This document shows positions 33,406 to 45,457 of a stretch of 64,000 bases of DNA, in pieces. The stretch is from Pseudomonas peradeniyensis (GTDB lineage Bacteria > Pseudomonadota > Gammaproteobacteria > Pseudomonadales > Pseudomonadaceae): positions 310,001 to 374,000 of the forward strand of contig NZ_JABWRJ020000003.1 in the NCBI RefSeq assembly GCF_014268935.2. The letters are read 5' to 3'. The stretch's first letter is position 1, and each line of letters opens with the position of its first letter. The position numbers and the translations under genes are program-made. Below the pieces are notes generated by a model, which had not been told where the DNA came from, made no database searches, and was given only the letters and a program-made list of their open reading frames with translations.

Positions 33406-35751
33406 TCAGATGATGCGCCCGTCGTCCCGTGCCCGCTCCAGCTTGATGGCGATGAACTTCGACGTCGGCGTATGGCTGCCATCGCCGATGCTTTCCAGCG
33501 GCACCAGCGGGTTTACCTCGGGGTAGTACGCCGCCGCCTGGCCGGCGGGAATGTCGAACGCCAGCAGGGTGAAACCATGCACCCGGCGCACATGCTCATC
33601 GCCCCACAGCGATACGATGTCGACCTTCTGCCCCGGCTGGAAGCCCAGGCGAACGATGTCGGCTTCGTTGACGAACAGCACGTCGCGCTGGCCGCGCACG
33701 CCGCGGTAGCGGTCGTCCATGCCATAGATGGTGGTGTTGTACTGATCGTGCGAACGCATCGACTGCATGATCAGGTCCGGCAACTGGCCGCTGGCGCGCA
33801 CGCGCTCGTCGAGCAGGCTGTCGGGCAGCAGGTTGGCCTTGAAGTTGGCGCGACCGCTGGCGGTCTTCCACTGGCGGCTGCCGGCGCTGTTGCCCAGGTA
33901 GAAGCCGCCGGGCAGGCGCAGGCGTTCATTGAAGTCGGCAAAGCCGGGGATGGTGTCGGCGATCAGGTCGCGGATGCGGTCGTAGTCGGCCACCAACCAG
34001 TGCCAGTCCACCGGTTGCTTGCCCAGGGTGGCGGCGGCGATACCGGCGACCACGGCCGGCTCCGAGCGCATCTGTCGGGACAACGGCTTGAGCTGGCCGT
34101 TGGAGGCGTGGACCATGCTGAACGAGTCCTCCACCGTCACCGCCTGCGGACCTTCGTCCTGCAGGTCGATATCGGTGCGGCCCAGGCACGGCAGGATCAG
34201 CGCCTGCTTGCCGTGGACCAGGTGGCTGCGGTTGAGCTTGGTGCTGATGTGCACGGTCAGCTCGCAGTTGCGCAGCGCCTGCGCGGTGCGCTCGGTGTCC
34301 GGCGTGGCCTGAGCGAAGTTGCCGCCCAGGCCGATGAACACCTTGGCCCGGCCTTCGAGCATGGCGTGGATCGCCTCGACGGTGTTGTGGCCGTTGTGGC
34401 GCGGCACCGGGAAGCCGAAGCGCTTTTCGAGGGCGTCGAGCAGGAACACCGGCGGGCGTTCGTTGATGCCCATGGTGCGGTCGCCCTGTACGTTGCTGTG
34501 GCCGCGCACCGGGCACAGGCCGGCGCCCGGCACGCCGAGATTGCCGCGCAGCAGCATCAGGTTGACGATTTCCTGGATGGTCGGCACCGAATGGCGGTGC
34601 TGGGTGATGCCCATCGCCCAGCACATGATCACCCGCTTGCCCTTGCAGTACATGCGCGCCGACAGTTCGATATCGGCCAGGGTCAGGCCCGATTGCGCCT
34701 GGATCTGCTCCCACGAAGTGGCATCCACCACTGCCAGGTACTCGTCCACGCCATGGCCGTGCTCGGCGATGAAGGCGTGGTCGAAGATCGCCGGCTCGCC
34801 CTTGGCCTGGGCTTCGCGTTCCCACTGCAGCAGGAACTTGGCCATGCCGCGCAGCAGCGCCATGTCGCCGCCCAGGGCCGGTCGGAAGAACGCCGTGTTG
34901 GTCGGGCGGTCAGTGTTGGTCAGCATTTCCAGCGGGTTCTGCGGATGCTGGAAGCGCTCCAGGCCACGCTCCTTGAGCGGGTTGACGCAGACCACCTGGG
35001 CACCGCGCTTCACCGCGTCACGCAGCGGGTCGAGCATGCGCGGGTGGTTGGTGCCGGGGTTCTGGCCCCAGACGAAGATCGCGTCGGCGTGCTCGAAGTC
35101 GTCGTAGGTGACCGTGCCTTTGCCCACCCCCACGCTCTGCCCCAGGGCCACGCCGCTGGCCTCGTGACACATGTTCGAGCAGTCGGGGAAGTTGTTGGTG
35201 CCGTAGGCGCGCACGAACAGCTGGTACAGGTACGCCGCCTCGTTGCTGGCCCGGCCGGAGGTGTAGAACTCTGCCTGGTCAGGGCTGGACAGGTTGTTCA
35301 GATGCCGGGCGATCAGGGCGAAGGCCGCGTCCCAGTCGATCGGCCGGTAACGGTCGGTGACCGGGTCGTAGACCATCGGCTCGGTCAGGCGTCCCTGGTA
35401 TTCGAGCCAGTAGTCGCTCTGCTCGAGCAGCGCGCTGACGCTGTAGCGGGCGAAGAACGCCGCATCGACGCGACGCTTGGTGGCCTCCCAGTTGACCGCC
35501 TTGGCGCCGTTCTCGCAGAACTTGACCATGCCGCTCTCTGGCGAGTCGCCCCAGGCGCAGCCGGGGCAATCGAAGCCACCGTTCTGGTTGGTCTTGAGCA
35601 GGGCGCGGATGTTCTTCAGGGCGTTGTCGCTGCCCACCCAGGCCTTGGCCACGCTGCGCAGCGCCCCCCAACCGCCGGCGGGGCCGGGGTAGGGCTTGTA
35701 GCGAGGGGTGGAGGCGGGGGCGTTGTCTGGCAGTTTTTCGTAGGAGGTCAC
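33406..35751 (-). CDS. YdeP/FdhF-like molybdopterin oxidoreductase
   Basis: A 781-residue cytoplasmic molybdoenzyme related to YdeP and formate dehydrogenase alpha subunits. An N-terminal cysteine cluster (DCPGCAWGD, then KFCENGAKAVNWEA) may bind an FeS centre. The molybdenum-ligand region is SNMCHEASGVALGQSVG with cysteine; FVWGQNPGTNHPRML and CPVRGHSNVQGDRTMG bind the cofactor. The C-terminal barrel (about 660-775) completes cofactor binding. The start is a GTG at 35751, eight bases after the fdhD stop, so the two genes are coupled. Substrate is not certain; formate is possible, and YdeP is linked to acid resistance. Confidence 0.87.
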   Translation of the reverse strand: MTSYEKLPDNAPASTPRYKPYPGPAGGWGALRSVAKAWVGSDNALKNIRALLKTNQNGGFDCPGCAWGDSPESGMVKFCENGAKAVNWEATKRRVDAAFFARYSVSALLEQSDYWLEYQGRLTEPMVYDPVTDRYRPIDWDAAFALIARHLNNLSSPDQAEFYTSGRASNEAAYLYQLFVRAYGTNNFPDCSNMCHEASGVALGQSVGVGKGTVTYDDFEHADAIFVWGQNPGTNHPRMLDPLRDAVKRGAQVVCVNPLKERGLERFQHPQNPLEMLTNTDRPTNTAFFRPALGGDMALLRGMAKFLLQWEREAQAKGEPAIFDHAFIAEHGHGVDEYLAVVDATSWEQIQAQSGLTLADIELSARMYCKGKRVIMCWAMGITQHRHSVPTIQEIVNLMLLRGNLGVPGAGLCPVRGHSNVQGDRTMGINERPPVFLLDALEKRFGFPVPRHNGHNTVEAIHAMLEGRAKVFIGLGGNFAQATPDTERTAQALRNCELTVHISTKLNRSHLVHGKQALILPCLGRTDIDLQDEGPQAVTVEDSFSMVHASNGQLKPLSRQMRSEPAVVAGIAAATLGKQPVDWHWLVADYDRIRDLIADTIPGFADFNERLRLPGGFYLGNSAGSRQWKTASGRANFKANLLPDSLLDERVRASGQLPDLIMQSMRSHDQYNTTIYGMDDRYRGVRGQRDVLFVNEADIVRLGFQPGQKVDIVSLWGDEHVRRVHGFTLLAFDIPAGQAAAYYPEVNPLVPLESIGDGSHTPTSKFIAIKLERARDDGRII

Positions 35752-35759
35752 GGCTGTTG

Positions 35760-36587
35760 CTACTCCGCCGCTGGGCTGAACACCCGCGGTGCGCTGTGTT
35801 TGGGCAGATGGATGAGGTTGAGGTTGTGCTTGCGCGCCCATTGCAGGGCCAGGCCCGTGGGCGCGGAGAGGCTGACCAGGGTCTGGATGCCGGCGCGCAG
35901 GACTTTCTGGATCAGTTCCAGGCTGCAGCGGCTGGTGACGATGGCCAGGCCGCCGGTGGTGTCGATGCGCTGGCGTAGCAGGGCGCCGATCAGCTTGTCC
36001 AGGGCGTTGTGCCGGCCGATGTCTTCGCGGCCCAGCAGCAACTGGCCGTCGCGGTCCATGAACAGCGCCGCGTGCACCGCGCCGCAATGCTGGCCGAGGG
36101 GCTGGAAGGCATCGATGCGCTGGCGCAGGTCTTTCAGCCAGTGCGCGGGCGGCAGCGGCGCACCGGGCAGCACGTCCAGCTCGGGCAATGCCTGCTCCAG
36201 GGCCTCGACGCCGCACAGGCCGCAGCCGCTGGTGCCGGCCAGCTGGCGGCGCTGGTTCTTCAGGTTCCAGAAGGCACGGCTGGAGATCTCCAGGTCGGCA
36301 TACAGCGCCGAGCCACTGCCGGAGAGCTTCACGTCGTAGATTTCCTCGGTACCGGCGACGATACCGCTGCCCACGCTGAAACCGACGGCGAAGTCTTCCA
36401 GGTCGGTCGGGCTGACCAGCATCACCGCCTGGTTCAGGCCGTTGTAGACGATGGCCAGGGCCACTTCCTCGGCCAGCGGCGTGCTGTCGGGGGCCGTGTC
36501 GGTGAGCTGGACGTAGTCGTAGGTGTTGCTGGCGGCGGGCAGGGCAAAAGGCGTGGACGCCGCGCAGGCCGGTGGCTTGCTGTTCAT
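35760..36587 (-). CDS. fdhD: FdhD sulfurtransferase for formate-dehydrogenase-type enzymes
   Basis: A 275-residue accessory protein that transfers sulfur from a cysteine desulfurase to the molybdenum cofactor. The essential CxxC lies in TSGCGLCGVEALEQA near residue 123. Other blocks are LVSPTDLEDFAVGFSVGSGI, GREDIGRHNALDKLIGALL and VTSRCSLELIQKVL. I chose ATG 36587 (MNSKPPACAAS) rather than 36620. It lies directly upstream of the molybdoenzyme, its probable client. Confidence 0.92.
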   Translation of the reverse strand: MNSKPPACAASTPFALPAASNTYDYVQLTDTAPDSTPLAEEVALAIVYNGLNQAVMLVSPTDLEDFAVGFSVGSGIVAGTEEIYDVKLSGSGSALYADLEISSRAFWNLKNQRRQLAGTSGCGLCGVEALEQALPELDVLPGAPLPPAHWLKDLRQRIDAFQPLGQHCGAVHAALFMDRDGQLLLGREDIGRHNALDKLIGALLRQRIDTTGGLAIVTSRCSLELIQKVLRAGIQTLVSLSAPTGLALQWARKHNLNLIHLPKHSAPRVFSPAAE

Positions 36588-36762
36588 CGGGGCGAATACC
36601 GGCTGGCAGTTTGACCCCACAAGCCTAGGCCCCTGTGCCGATGGCGTCTAATCGCTAGCGTCTATGTCGTGATAGAGCGCGTCGATTGGTCGCAGCAGGG
36701 CGGGATGGGTGATCCTGGCCTAGACTCCTGCTTCCATGGATTCACCATCAAAGGAGCGCCAC

Positions 36763-37203
36763 ATGAGCCTGTTCAGTTTCGTGAAGGAAGCCGGCGAGAA
36801 GTTGATCGACCTGCTGACGCCGGGCAATGCCAATGCCGAGGAACAGTTGAAGAAACACGTCCAGGACGTTGGCCTGGGCAACCCGAACATCTCGGCCACT
36901 GTAGAGGGTGACAAGGTCATTCTCAAGGGCGAGGTTGCCAGCCAGGAGGAGAAGGAGAAGATCATCCTGGCTGCCGGCAATATCGCAGGGGTGGCTTCGG
37001 TGGATGACCAGATCACTGTCACCGGGCCCATCGCCCAGGCGGCGCGGTTCGTCGAGGTCGAGAAAGGCGACACGTTGAGCGCCATCTCCAAGCGGGTCTA
37101 TGGCGACGCCAACAAGTACAACAAGATCTTCGAGGCGAACAAGCCGATGCTCAAGCATCCTGACAAGATCTATCCGGGGCAGGTGCTGCGCATTCCCGAC
37201 TGA
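36763..37203 (+). CDS. kbp: BON-LysM protein, Kbp/YgaU family
   Basis: A 146-residue protein with an N-terminal BON domain (about 20-85, VEGDKVILKGEVASQEEKEK) and a C-terminal LysM domain (about 95-145, VEKGDTLSAISKRVYGDANK, IYPGQVLRIPD). E. coli Kbp binds potassium. No signal peptide is present, so a cytoplasmic location fits. ATG 36763 has AAGGAG seven bases upstream; an ATG at 36736 is less likely. A REPIN follows the stop. Confidence 0.9.
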   Translation: MSLFSFVKEAGEKLIDLLTPGNANAEEQLKKHVQDVGLGNPNISATVEGDKVILKGEVASQEEKEKIILAAGNIAGVASVDDQITVTGPIAQAARFVEVEKGDTLSAISKRVYGDANKYNKIFEANKPMLKHPDKIYPGQVLRIPD

Positions 37204-37207
37204 CGTC

Positions 37208-37263
37208 ATCGCGAGGCCCGCTCCCACGACGAAGCACTCGTGGGAGCGGGCTTGCCCCGCGAT
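37208..37263. repeat. REPIN between kbp and yrfG
   Basis: Inverted REP copies: a shortened left arm (ATCGCGAGGCCCGCTCCCAC) and a full right arm with core GGGAGCGGGCTTGCCCCGCG. It fills the gap between convergent stops and could act as a two-way mRNA end structure. Confidence 0.9.
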
Positions 37264-37268
37264 AGGGC

Positions 37269-37931
37269 CTACAGCCCAGTCAACAAATCCCGATAATCCT
37301 CCACCGCCGCAAACTCCTGGGTATCCCGAGGTTCAGCCCGGCTGTCCGGCTGGCGCACCGCCAGCAGATGCCCCACCCCGAACCGCCGGGCACTGCGCAG
37401 GATCGCCAGGGTGTCATCGATGAACAGGCTGCGCGCCGGTTCGAAGCCAATATCCGCCTGCAACGCATCCCAGAACTGCGGGCTCTCTTTCGGATACCCA
37501 TAGTCATGCGAGCTGATCAGCCGTTCGAAATACGGTGCCAGTTCCACCCGCTCCAGCTTCAGAGATAGCGAATCGCGGTGCGCATTGGTGATCATCACCA
37601 CGCGCTTGCCCGCCTTGCGCACGGCCGCGAGAAAGGTGTCGGCATCCGGCTTGAGGGCGATGAGGTCGGCGATCTCCTGTTTCAGCTCGCGGATCGGCAG
37701 GCGCAGTTCGCGGCTCCAGAAATCCAGGCAGTACCAGTTGAGCGTGCCGGCATGCTGCTCGAACAGCGGGCGCAGCTCGAGCTCGGCCATGGCCCGGCTC
37801 ACGCCATGCAGCTCGGCGTAGCGCTGGGGCAGGTGGTCCAGCCAGAAGCGGTTGTCGTAGTGCAGGTCGAGCAGGGTGCCGTCCATGTCCAGCAGGACGG
37901 TATCGATGGCGGACCAGGGAAGAACGGGCAT
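37269..37931 (-). CDS. yrfG: HAD-family GMP/IMP nucleotidase (YrfG-like)
   Basis: A 220-residue HAD hydrolase predicted to dephosphorylate purine nucleotides. Motif I is LLDMDGTLLDL (nucleophile and acid Asp), motif II is VVMITNAHRD, the Lys lies in YPKESPQFW, and motif IV is SLFIDDTLAIL. I chose ATG 37931 (MPVLPWSAID), where the HAD domain begins. It is divergent from nudE with a 64-base gap that must hold both promoters. Confidence 0.87.
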   Translation of the reverse strand: MPVLPWSAIDTVLLDMDGTLLDLHYDNRFWLDHLPQRYAELHGVSRAMAELELRPLFEQHAGTLNWYCLDFWSRELRLPIRELKQEIADLIALKPDADTFLAAVRKAGKRVVMITNAHRDSLSLKLERVELAPYFERLISSHDYGYPKESPQFWDALQADIGFEPARSLFIDDTLAILRSARRFGVGHLLAVRQPDSRAEPRDTQEFAAVEDYRDLLTGL

Positions 37932-37995
37932 GGGAAATTCTCGATCAGTCGGCAAGCCACGGTATAGTAACCCGTTCACGCCAAGGAGCCGCCCC

Positions 37996-38562
37996 ATGCG
38001 CCAGAAACCCACCGTCCTCAGCCGCGAGATCGTCGCCAGCAGCCGCCTGTTCCGGGTCGAAGCCGTGCAGTTGCGCTTTTCCAACGGCACCGAGCGCACC
38101 TACGAGCGATTGGTCGGTCGTGGCAACGGTTATGGCGCGGTGATGATCGTGGCCATGCTCGATGCCGAGCACGCGGTACTGGTCGAGGAGTACTGCGGCG
38201 GCACCGATGAATACGAGCTGTCCCTGCCCAAGGGCCTGATCGAGCCGGGCGAGGACGTGCTGGCTGCCGCCGACCGGGAACTCAAGGAAGAGGCCGGGTT
38301 CGGCGCACGCCAGCTGGAACACCTGACCGAGCTGTCGCTGTCGCCCGGCTACATGAGCCAGAAGATCCAGGTGGTGCTGGCCTCGGACCTGTACGAAGAA
38401 CGCCTGGAGGGCGACGAGCCCGAGCCGATGCGGGTCGACAAGGTCAACCTGCGTGAGCTGTCAGCGTTGGCCATGCACCCGCAGTTCACCGAAGGTCGGG
38501 CGCTGGCGGCGTTGTACCTGGCCCGTGACCTGTTGATCCAGCGTGGGGTGCTGAGCGTATGA
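37996..38562 (+). CDS. nudE: ADP-compounds Nudix hydrolase NudE
   Basis: A 188-residue Nudix pyrophosphatase for ADP-ribose, NADH and Ap3A. The Nudix box runs from GLIEPGEDVLAAADRELKEE into AGFG, with all catalytic glutamates present. ATG 37996 is preceded by AAGGAG with seven-base spacing. TATAGT at 37963-37968 is a possible -10 box. It overlaps cysQ by four bases (ATGA), so the two are coupled, as is usual in Pseudomonas. Confidence 0.93.
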   Translation: MRQKPTVLSREIVASSRLFRVEAVQLRFSNGTERTYERLVGRGNGYGAVMIVAMLDAEHAVLVEEYCGGTDEYELSLPKGLIEPGEDVLAAADRELKEEAGFGARQLEHLTELSLSPGYMSQKIQVVLASDLYEERLEGDEPEPMRVDKVNLRELSALAMHPQFTEGRALAALYLARDLLIQRGVLSV

Positions 38563-39401
38563 ATGATCGGCAATTGATGCAGGACGTGGTGGCGCTCACC
38601 CGCGCGGCCGGCGAGGCGATCCTGCCGTTCTGGCGCGCCGATGTGGCGGTGACCAGCAAGGCCGACGATTCGCCGGTGACCGCTGCCGACCTGGCGGCTC
38701 ATCGAGTGATCGCGGATGGTTTGCAGGCGCTGGCACCGCAGATCCCGGTGCTGTCCGAGGAAGACTGCGAGATTCCGCTGGCCACCCGCCAAGGCTGGCA
38801 GCGCTGGTGGCTGGTCGACCCGCTGGATGGCACCAAGGAATTCATCGCCGGTAGCGAAGAGTTCACCGTCAATATCGCGCTGATCGAGAACGGCGAGGTG
38901 GTGTTCGGGGTGGTGGCGATGCCGACCAATGGCCGCTGTTATTTCGGAGGGCGCGACCTGGGTGCCTGGCGTGTGGAGCGTGATGGCGCCGCGCAGCCGA
39001 TCCAGGTACGCAACGCGCCGGCGCAGGGGGCGAAGTTCACCGTCGTCGCCAGCCGTCGGCATTCCAGCCCGCAGCAGGAGGCCCTGCTGGCTGGATTGAG
39101 TGGTGCGGTGGGTGAGCTGGAGCTGGCCAATATCGGCAGTTCGCTGAAATTCTGCCTGCTGGCCGAAGGCAGTGCCGACTGTTATCCGCGCTTGGCGCCG
39201 ACTTCGCAGTGGGATACGGCGGCTGCCCAGGGCGTGCTGGAAGGGGCCGGGGGCGAGGTGATCGGGCTGGATGGATTGCCGTTCCGGTATCCGGCGCGGG
39301 AGTCGTTGCTCAATCCGTTTTTCGTGGCGTTGCCGGGTTCGGCTAGCTGGCGACAGGCGCTGGTCGAATTTAGCGTAGCCACAATCAACAAAGCAGTGTA
39401 A
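38559..39401 (+). CDS. cysQ: 3'(2'),5'-bisphosphate nucleotidase CysQ
   Basis: A 280-residue inositol-monophosphatase-fold enzyme that hydrolyses PAP formed during sulfate reduction. Metal motifs are LSEEDCE, WWLVDPLDGTKEFI and the C-terminal SQWDTAAAQGVLEGAGG. KADDSPVTAADLAAH near residue 35 is also typical. The start overlaps nudE (ATGA). A perfect REPIN follows six bases after the stop. Confidence 0.93.
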   Translation: MNDRQLMQDVVALTRAAGEAILPFWRADVAVTSKADDSPVTAADLAAHRVIADGLQALAPQIPVLSEEDCEIPLATRQGWQRWWLVDPLDGTKEFIAGSEEFTVNIALIENGEVVFGVVAMPTNGRCYFGGRDLGAWRVERDGAAQPIQVRNAPAQGAKFTVVASRRHSSPQQEALLAGLSGAVGELELANIGSSLKFCLLAEGSADCYPRLAPTSQWDTAAAQGVLEGAGGEVIGLDGLPFRYPARESLLNPFFVALPGSASWRQALVEFSVATINKAV

Positions 39402-39406
39402 TGCTC

Positions 39407-39460
39407 GTGGGAGCGGGCTTGCCCCGCGATAGGGCCATCGCGGGGCAAGCCCGCTCCCAC
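39407..39460. repeat. perfect REPIN between cysQ and the thioesterase gene
   Basis: Two 24-base REP arms with core GGGAGCGGGCTTGCCCCGCG are perfect reverse complements around the 6-base spacer AGGGCC. It lies between convergent genes and would form a very stable hairpin in either transcript. Confidence 0.95.
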
Positions 39461-39473
39461 GTTGATCAGCTTC

Positions 39474-39925
39474 TCAACGGTGCAGCACGTACTGGCCACT
39501 GAACCTCACCGCAGGCTCGTCGTTCCCCTCGTTGCTCACCACCGTCTCCAGCGTCAGGCGCGCCCGCCCGCGACGCTGGTACATGGTCAGGAACCGCTCC
39601 CAGGTTTTCTCGTCCGGCGCCGGGCACTGTGCCACCGCCGTACCGGTGACCGGCAGCGGATAACTGATCTGCCCTTCCTGGATGACGATATGCCCGTCAT
39701 CGATCCCCAGCTCGCGCAGGCGCAGATGCAGCCAGCCCCAGCCCACCAGCACCGCGCCGCAGTACAGGCTGCCGCCGAACATGGTGCTCTTGTGGTTGAC
39801 GTTGGGTGCCAGCGGCAGCTTCAGGCGCAGGCAGTGCTGTTGCCAATCGAGGACTTCCATCCCCATCTCGCGGGTCAGCGGAATATCACTGTGCAATACC
39901 GATTGCAGGTACTGGCTGTCGGTGC

Positions 39926-39929
<4 letters not shown>
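39474..39929 (-). CDS. YiiD C-terminal-type thioesterase
   Basis: A 151-residue hotdog thioesterase resembling the C-terminal domain of YiiD. Conserved segments are PLAPNVNHKSTMFGGSLYCG (NHK...GGS), VLVGWGWLHLRLRELG and a final SGQYVLHR. Its ATG overlaps the dctD stop by four bases, so it is translated as the third gene of the dctB-dctD operon. The function in that setting is unknown. Confidence 0.83.
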
Positions 39930-41328
<1,399 letters not shown>

Positions 41329-41332
<4 letters not shown>

Positions 41333-43143
41333 GCCGAGGTGTCCTCCGAAGATTGCAGGTTGGCACCGGGCTTGGCTACGCGCAGTTTCAGCGTCAGCAG
41401 GGCACCGCCTTCCGGGTGGTTGCCCAGCAGCAGCTCGCCGCCCAGCGCATGCATCAGGCTTTCGCAGATGGCCAGCCCCAGTCCCAGGCCCTGGGTCCGT
41501 GTCTTGGTGGTGAAGAACGGCTCCTTGGCGTGCTCCAGGGCCTGACGGCTGAAGCCGGGGCCATTGTCGCGGATGTACAGGTAGACGCAGTCATCCTGGC
41601 GTTCGGCACTCAGCCACAGCCGGCGCGGGTTGGCCTTCTCGGTGAGGGCATCGAGGGCGTTGGCCAGCAGGTTGCCCAGCACCTGACGCAGGCGTGTTTC
41701 GCCCGCTTGCACCCACAGAGTGGCTTCCGGCAGGTCGCGCACCAGCTCCACGGCCATGGCCCGGCGGCGCTTGGCCAGCAGCGCGAGGGCGTCGTCCAGG
41801 GCCGGTTGCAGGGCCACGCTTTCCGGGGCGTGCTGGTCGCGGCGGGCGAAGGCGCGCAGGTGGGCGATGATCGAGGCCATGCGCCCGGTCAGCTCGCCGA
41901 TCAGCTTGAGGTTGCCGCGCACGTCCTCGGTGCGCTGATGATCGAGCAGGATCTCGGCGTTCTCGGCGTAGCTGCGGATGGCCGCCAGCGGCTGGTTCAG
42001 TTCGTGGCTGATGCTCGCCGACATGGTGCCGAGCACCGACAGCTTGCCGGCCTGGACCAGCTCGTCCTGGGCGCGCACCAGCTCCTGCTGGGCGCTTTCG
42101 CGCTCGAGCACCGCGCTCTTGAGCCGGGTGTTGAGGCCTTCGAGGTCGGCGGTGCGCTCGGCCACGCGCTTTTCCAGCTCCTGACGGGCACGGGCCTCGA
42201 AGTCGATGCGGTCGATGTAGTGGCGACGGCGCTGCATCACCAGGCCGGCCAGGAGCATGGTCACCAGCAGCGCGCCGCCGCCGATGGCCATGACCGTCTG
42301 CACCGAGCGGTCGACCAGCAGGCGCGGGGCGAGGATGCTCACTTGCCAGCCGGTTTCCTTGATGTCGCGGGTCTGGATCAGCCAGGCGGCCTGGTCGAGG
42401 GTCAGCGGCTGCGGCGCCTGGGTCGGGTAGGGCTGGATGGCGACGATGGCCTGGCGCTCGGCCGCGCTCAGCTCGCGGGTGGCACGGAATCGCCAGTCCG
42501 GACGCGAGGTGAGCACCACCACGCCGTTCTGGTCGGTCAGCAGCAGTTGTTCCGGGGTGCGGCCCCAGAGAGTCTCGGTGTGGTCGAGGTCGACCTTGAC
42601 CACCAGTACGCCGATCACCTTGTCGCGGTCGTGCACGGCGGCGGCGAAGAAGTAGCCGCGCTTGGCCGAGGTGGTGCCCTGGCCGAAGAAACGCCCCAGG
42701 CGGCCCTCCATCGCTTCGATGAAGTAGGGGCGGAAAGAGAAGTTGCGGCCGACGAAACTGTCCTGCTTGTCCCAGTTGGAAGCAGCCAGGGTGTTGCCGC
42801 TGACATCCATCAGGTACATCACCTCGGCGCCGGTCTGCTGGGTGATGTGCTTGAGCAGGCGGTTGGCGTTGGTCACCGCCTCGAGGCGGAACGGGTCGGC
42901 CAGCACGCCACGCAGTGCCGGCAGGTCGCCGAGGATCTGCGGCAGGGTTTCGTAACGGTGCAGGGTGCCCAGCAGGTTGGCGACGTAGAGGTCGAGGGTC
43001 TGGCGGTTCTGCGAGGCCAGTTCGTCCTGGTAGTAGCGTTCGGCCAGGTGCTGCAGCGGCCACAGCAGCGGGGCCAGGCACAGCGCCAGCAGGGCCAGGC
43101 TGCGCCAGCGGGGGCGGCGGGGGGGCGTGGGTCTTGGGATCAT
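41329..43143 (-). CDS. dctB: C4-dicarboxylate sensor histidine kinase DctB
   Basis: A 604-residue membrane kinase. Helix 1 at about 15-34, a periplasmic double-PAS sensor at about 35-280 (GRNFSFRPYFIEAMEGRLGR is the typical dicarboxylate-sensor segment), helix 2 at about 285-305, then a coiled coil and the kinase. The phosphorylated His lies in SISHELNQPLAAIRSYAENA; the N box is NLLANALDAL, and G boxes are DNGPGF and GLGLGLAI. The start is ATG 43143. Together with dctD it senses succinate, fumarate and malate. Location beside the rhamnose genes matches P. aeruginosa. Confidence 0.92.
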
Positions 43144-43182
43144 CGCGATAAGGGCGCCAGTAGGATCTGGCGCAATTATGCG

Positions 43183-44043
43183 CTACTTGAGGCAGTCGAT
43201 GAGTGCATCGTGCCAGTGCGGCTGGCTGACCTGCCATTCGCGGGCCAGGCGCGAACAGTCCAGGCGCGAGTTGAGCGGTCGCCTTGCCGGTGTCGGGTAG
43301 TCGCTGGAAGGGATCGGCAGCAATTCGGCACAAGGCAGGCCACGGATCTTGAGCTGTTCGCCGATGGCCTGGGCGAAGCCGAACCAGGAGGTTTCACCCT
43401 GGGCGGTCAGGTGGTAGGTGCCCCAGGCGCCGGCCTGGCCGTTCTGCCAGCGCTCGATCAATGCACGCGTACTGGCTGCAATTGTGGCTGCCCAGGTCGG
43501 GGCGCCGATCTGGTCGTCCACCACTTTCAGTTGAGCGCGTTCCTGAAGCAGGCGCTGCATGGTCAGCAGGAAATTGCCCCCATGCAGCGAATAGACCCAG
43601 CTGGTGCGCAGGATCAGGTGTTCGGCACCTACCTTGCGGATTGCCTGCTCCCCGGACATTTTGCTTCGGCCGTAGACGCTCAGGGGATCAGGCTCGTCCT
43701 CTTCGTCGTACGGCGTGGCCTTGCGTCCATCGAACACATAGTCGGTTGAGTAGTGGATCAGCGGCGCGCCCAGGCGCTCAGCCTCCTCGGCAAGTACCCG
43801 TGGCCCTTCGGCATTGATCGCAAAGGCCAAGTCGGGCTCGTTTTCTGCCTTGTCGACAGCCGTGTAAGCGGCGGCATTGATGATCAGGTCGGGAGCATGC
43901 GTGCGCAGTTGCTCTCGCAAAAGCGCCGGCTGGGCCAGGTCGAGCCGCTCACGCCCGAGCAACTGCACGTCGCCAAGACCTTCGAGTGCGCCGTGCAGCG
44001 CACGGGCGACCTGGCCATTGCGACCACAGACGAGAATCCTCAT
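43183..44043 (-). CDS. rfbD: dTDP-4-dehydrorhamnose reductase
   Basis: A 286-residue SDR enzyme (RmlD) for the final NADPH step to dTDP-L-rhamnose. The nucleotide motif ILVCGRNGQVARAL is at the N-terminus, with STDYVFDG near 105 and catalytic YGRSK near 130. I chose ATG 44043, overlapping the rfbC stop (ATGA). It is the last gene of the operon, about 40 bases before the dctB start. Confidence 0.94.
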   Translation of the reverse strand: MRILVCGRNGQVARALHGALEGLGDVQLLGRERLDLAQPALLREQLRTHAPDLIINAAAYTAVDKAENEPDLAFAINAEGPRVLAEEAERLGAPLIHYSTDYVFDGRKATPYDEEDEPDPLSVYGRSKMSGEQAIRKVGAEHLILRTSWVYSLHGGNFLLTMQRLLQERAQLKVVDDQIGAPTWAATIAASTRALIERWQNGQAGAWGTYHLTAQGETSWFGFAQAIGEQLKIRGLPCAELLPIPSSDYPTPARRPLNSRLDCSRLAREWQVSQPHWHDALIDCLK

Positions 44044-44581
44044 GGCAGCAGTGCCAGTTCGGTAAATAGTTTGCCCTGCTGGTCCTTGGCGGAAAGCTGG
44101 GGATCGCCCTTGAGCTTCCAGTCTATCGCCAGTGTGGGGTCGTCCCAGCGGATGCTGTGCTCGGCGGCTGGGTTGTAGTAGTCGGTGGTCTTGTACAGAA
44201 GCTCGGCCGACTCGCTGAGTACCAGGAAACCATGGGCGAAGCCCGGAGGAATCCACAGCTGGCGACGATTCTCCGCGGACAGTTGCTGGGCGACCCACTT
44301 GCCGAAGGTCGGCGAGCTACGGCGCACGTCGACTGCCACATCCAGCACTTCGCCCTGGATCACGCGCACCAGTTTGCCTTGGATGTTGCGCTCCTGATAG
44401 TGAAGTCCTCGCAACACTCCTCTCAGTGAGCGCGAGTGATTGTCTTGAACAAAGTTCACCGGCAGCCCGATGTGTTCCTCGAAGACCTTGGCGTTGAAGC
44501 TCTCGAAGAAAAAACCTCGATCATCTCCAAACACCTTGGGTTCGATGATCAGGACGTCAGGCAGGTCTGTAGGGATAATGT

Positions 44582-44585
<4 letters not shown>
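44040..44585 (-). CDS. rfbC: dTDP-4-dehydrorhamnose 3,5-epimerase
   Basis: A 181-residue cupin epimerase (RmlC). Conserved segments are [28 protein letters not shown] (catalytic His and base), [19 protein letters not shown] and [18 protein letters not shown] overlaps couple it to rfbA and rfbD. Confidence 0.95.

Positions 44586-45453
<868 letters not shown>

Positions 45454-45457
<4 letters not shown>

Noticed and set aside
33472..36339. 955-codon rightward frame opposite the molybdoenzyme and fdhD
   Set aside because: Mirror of two well-supported genes; no domain-like sequence.
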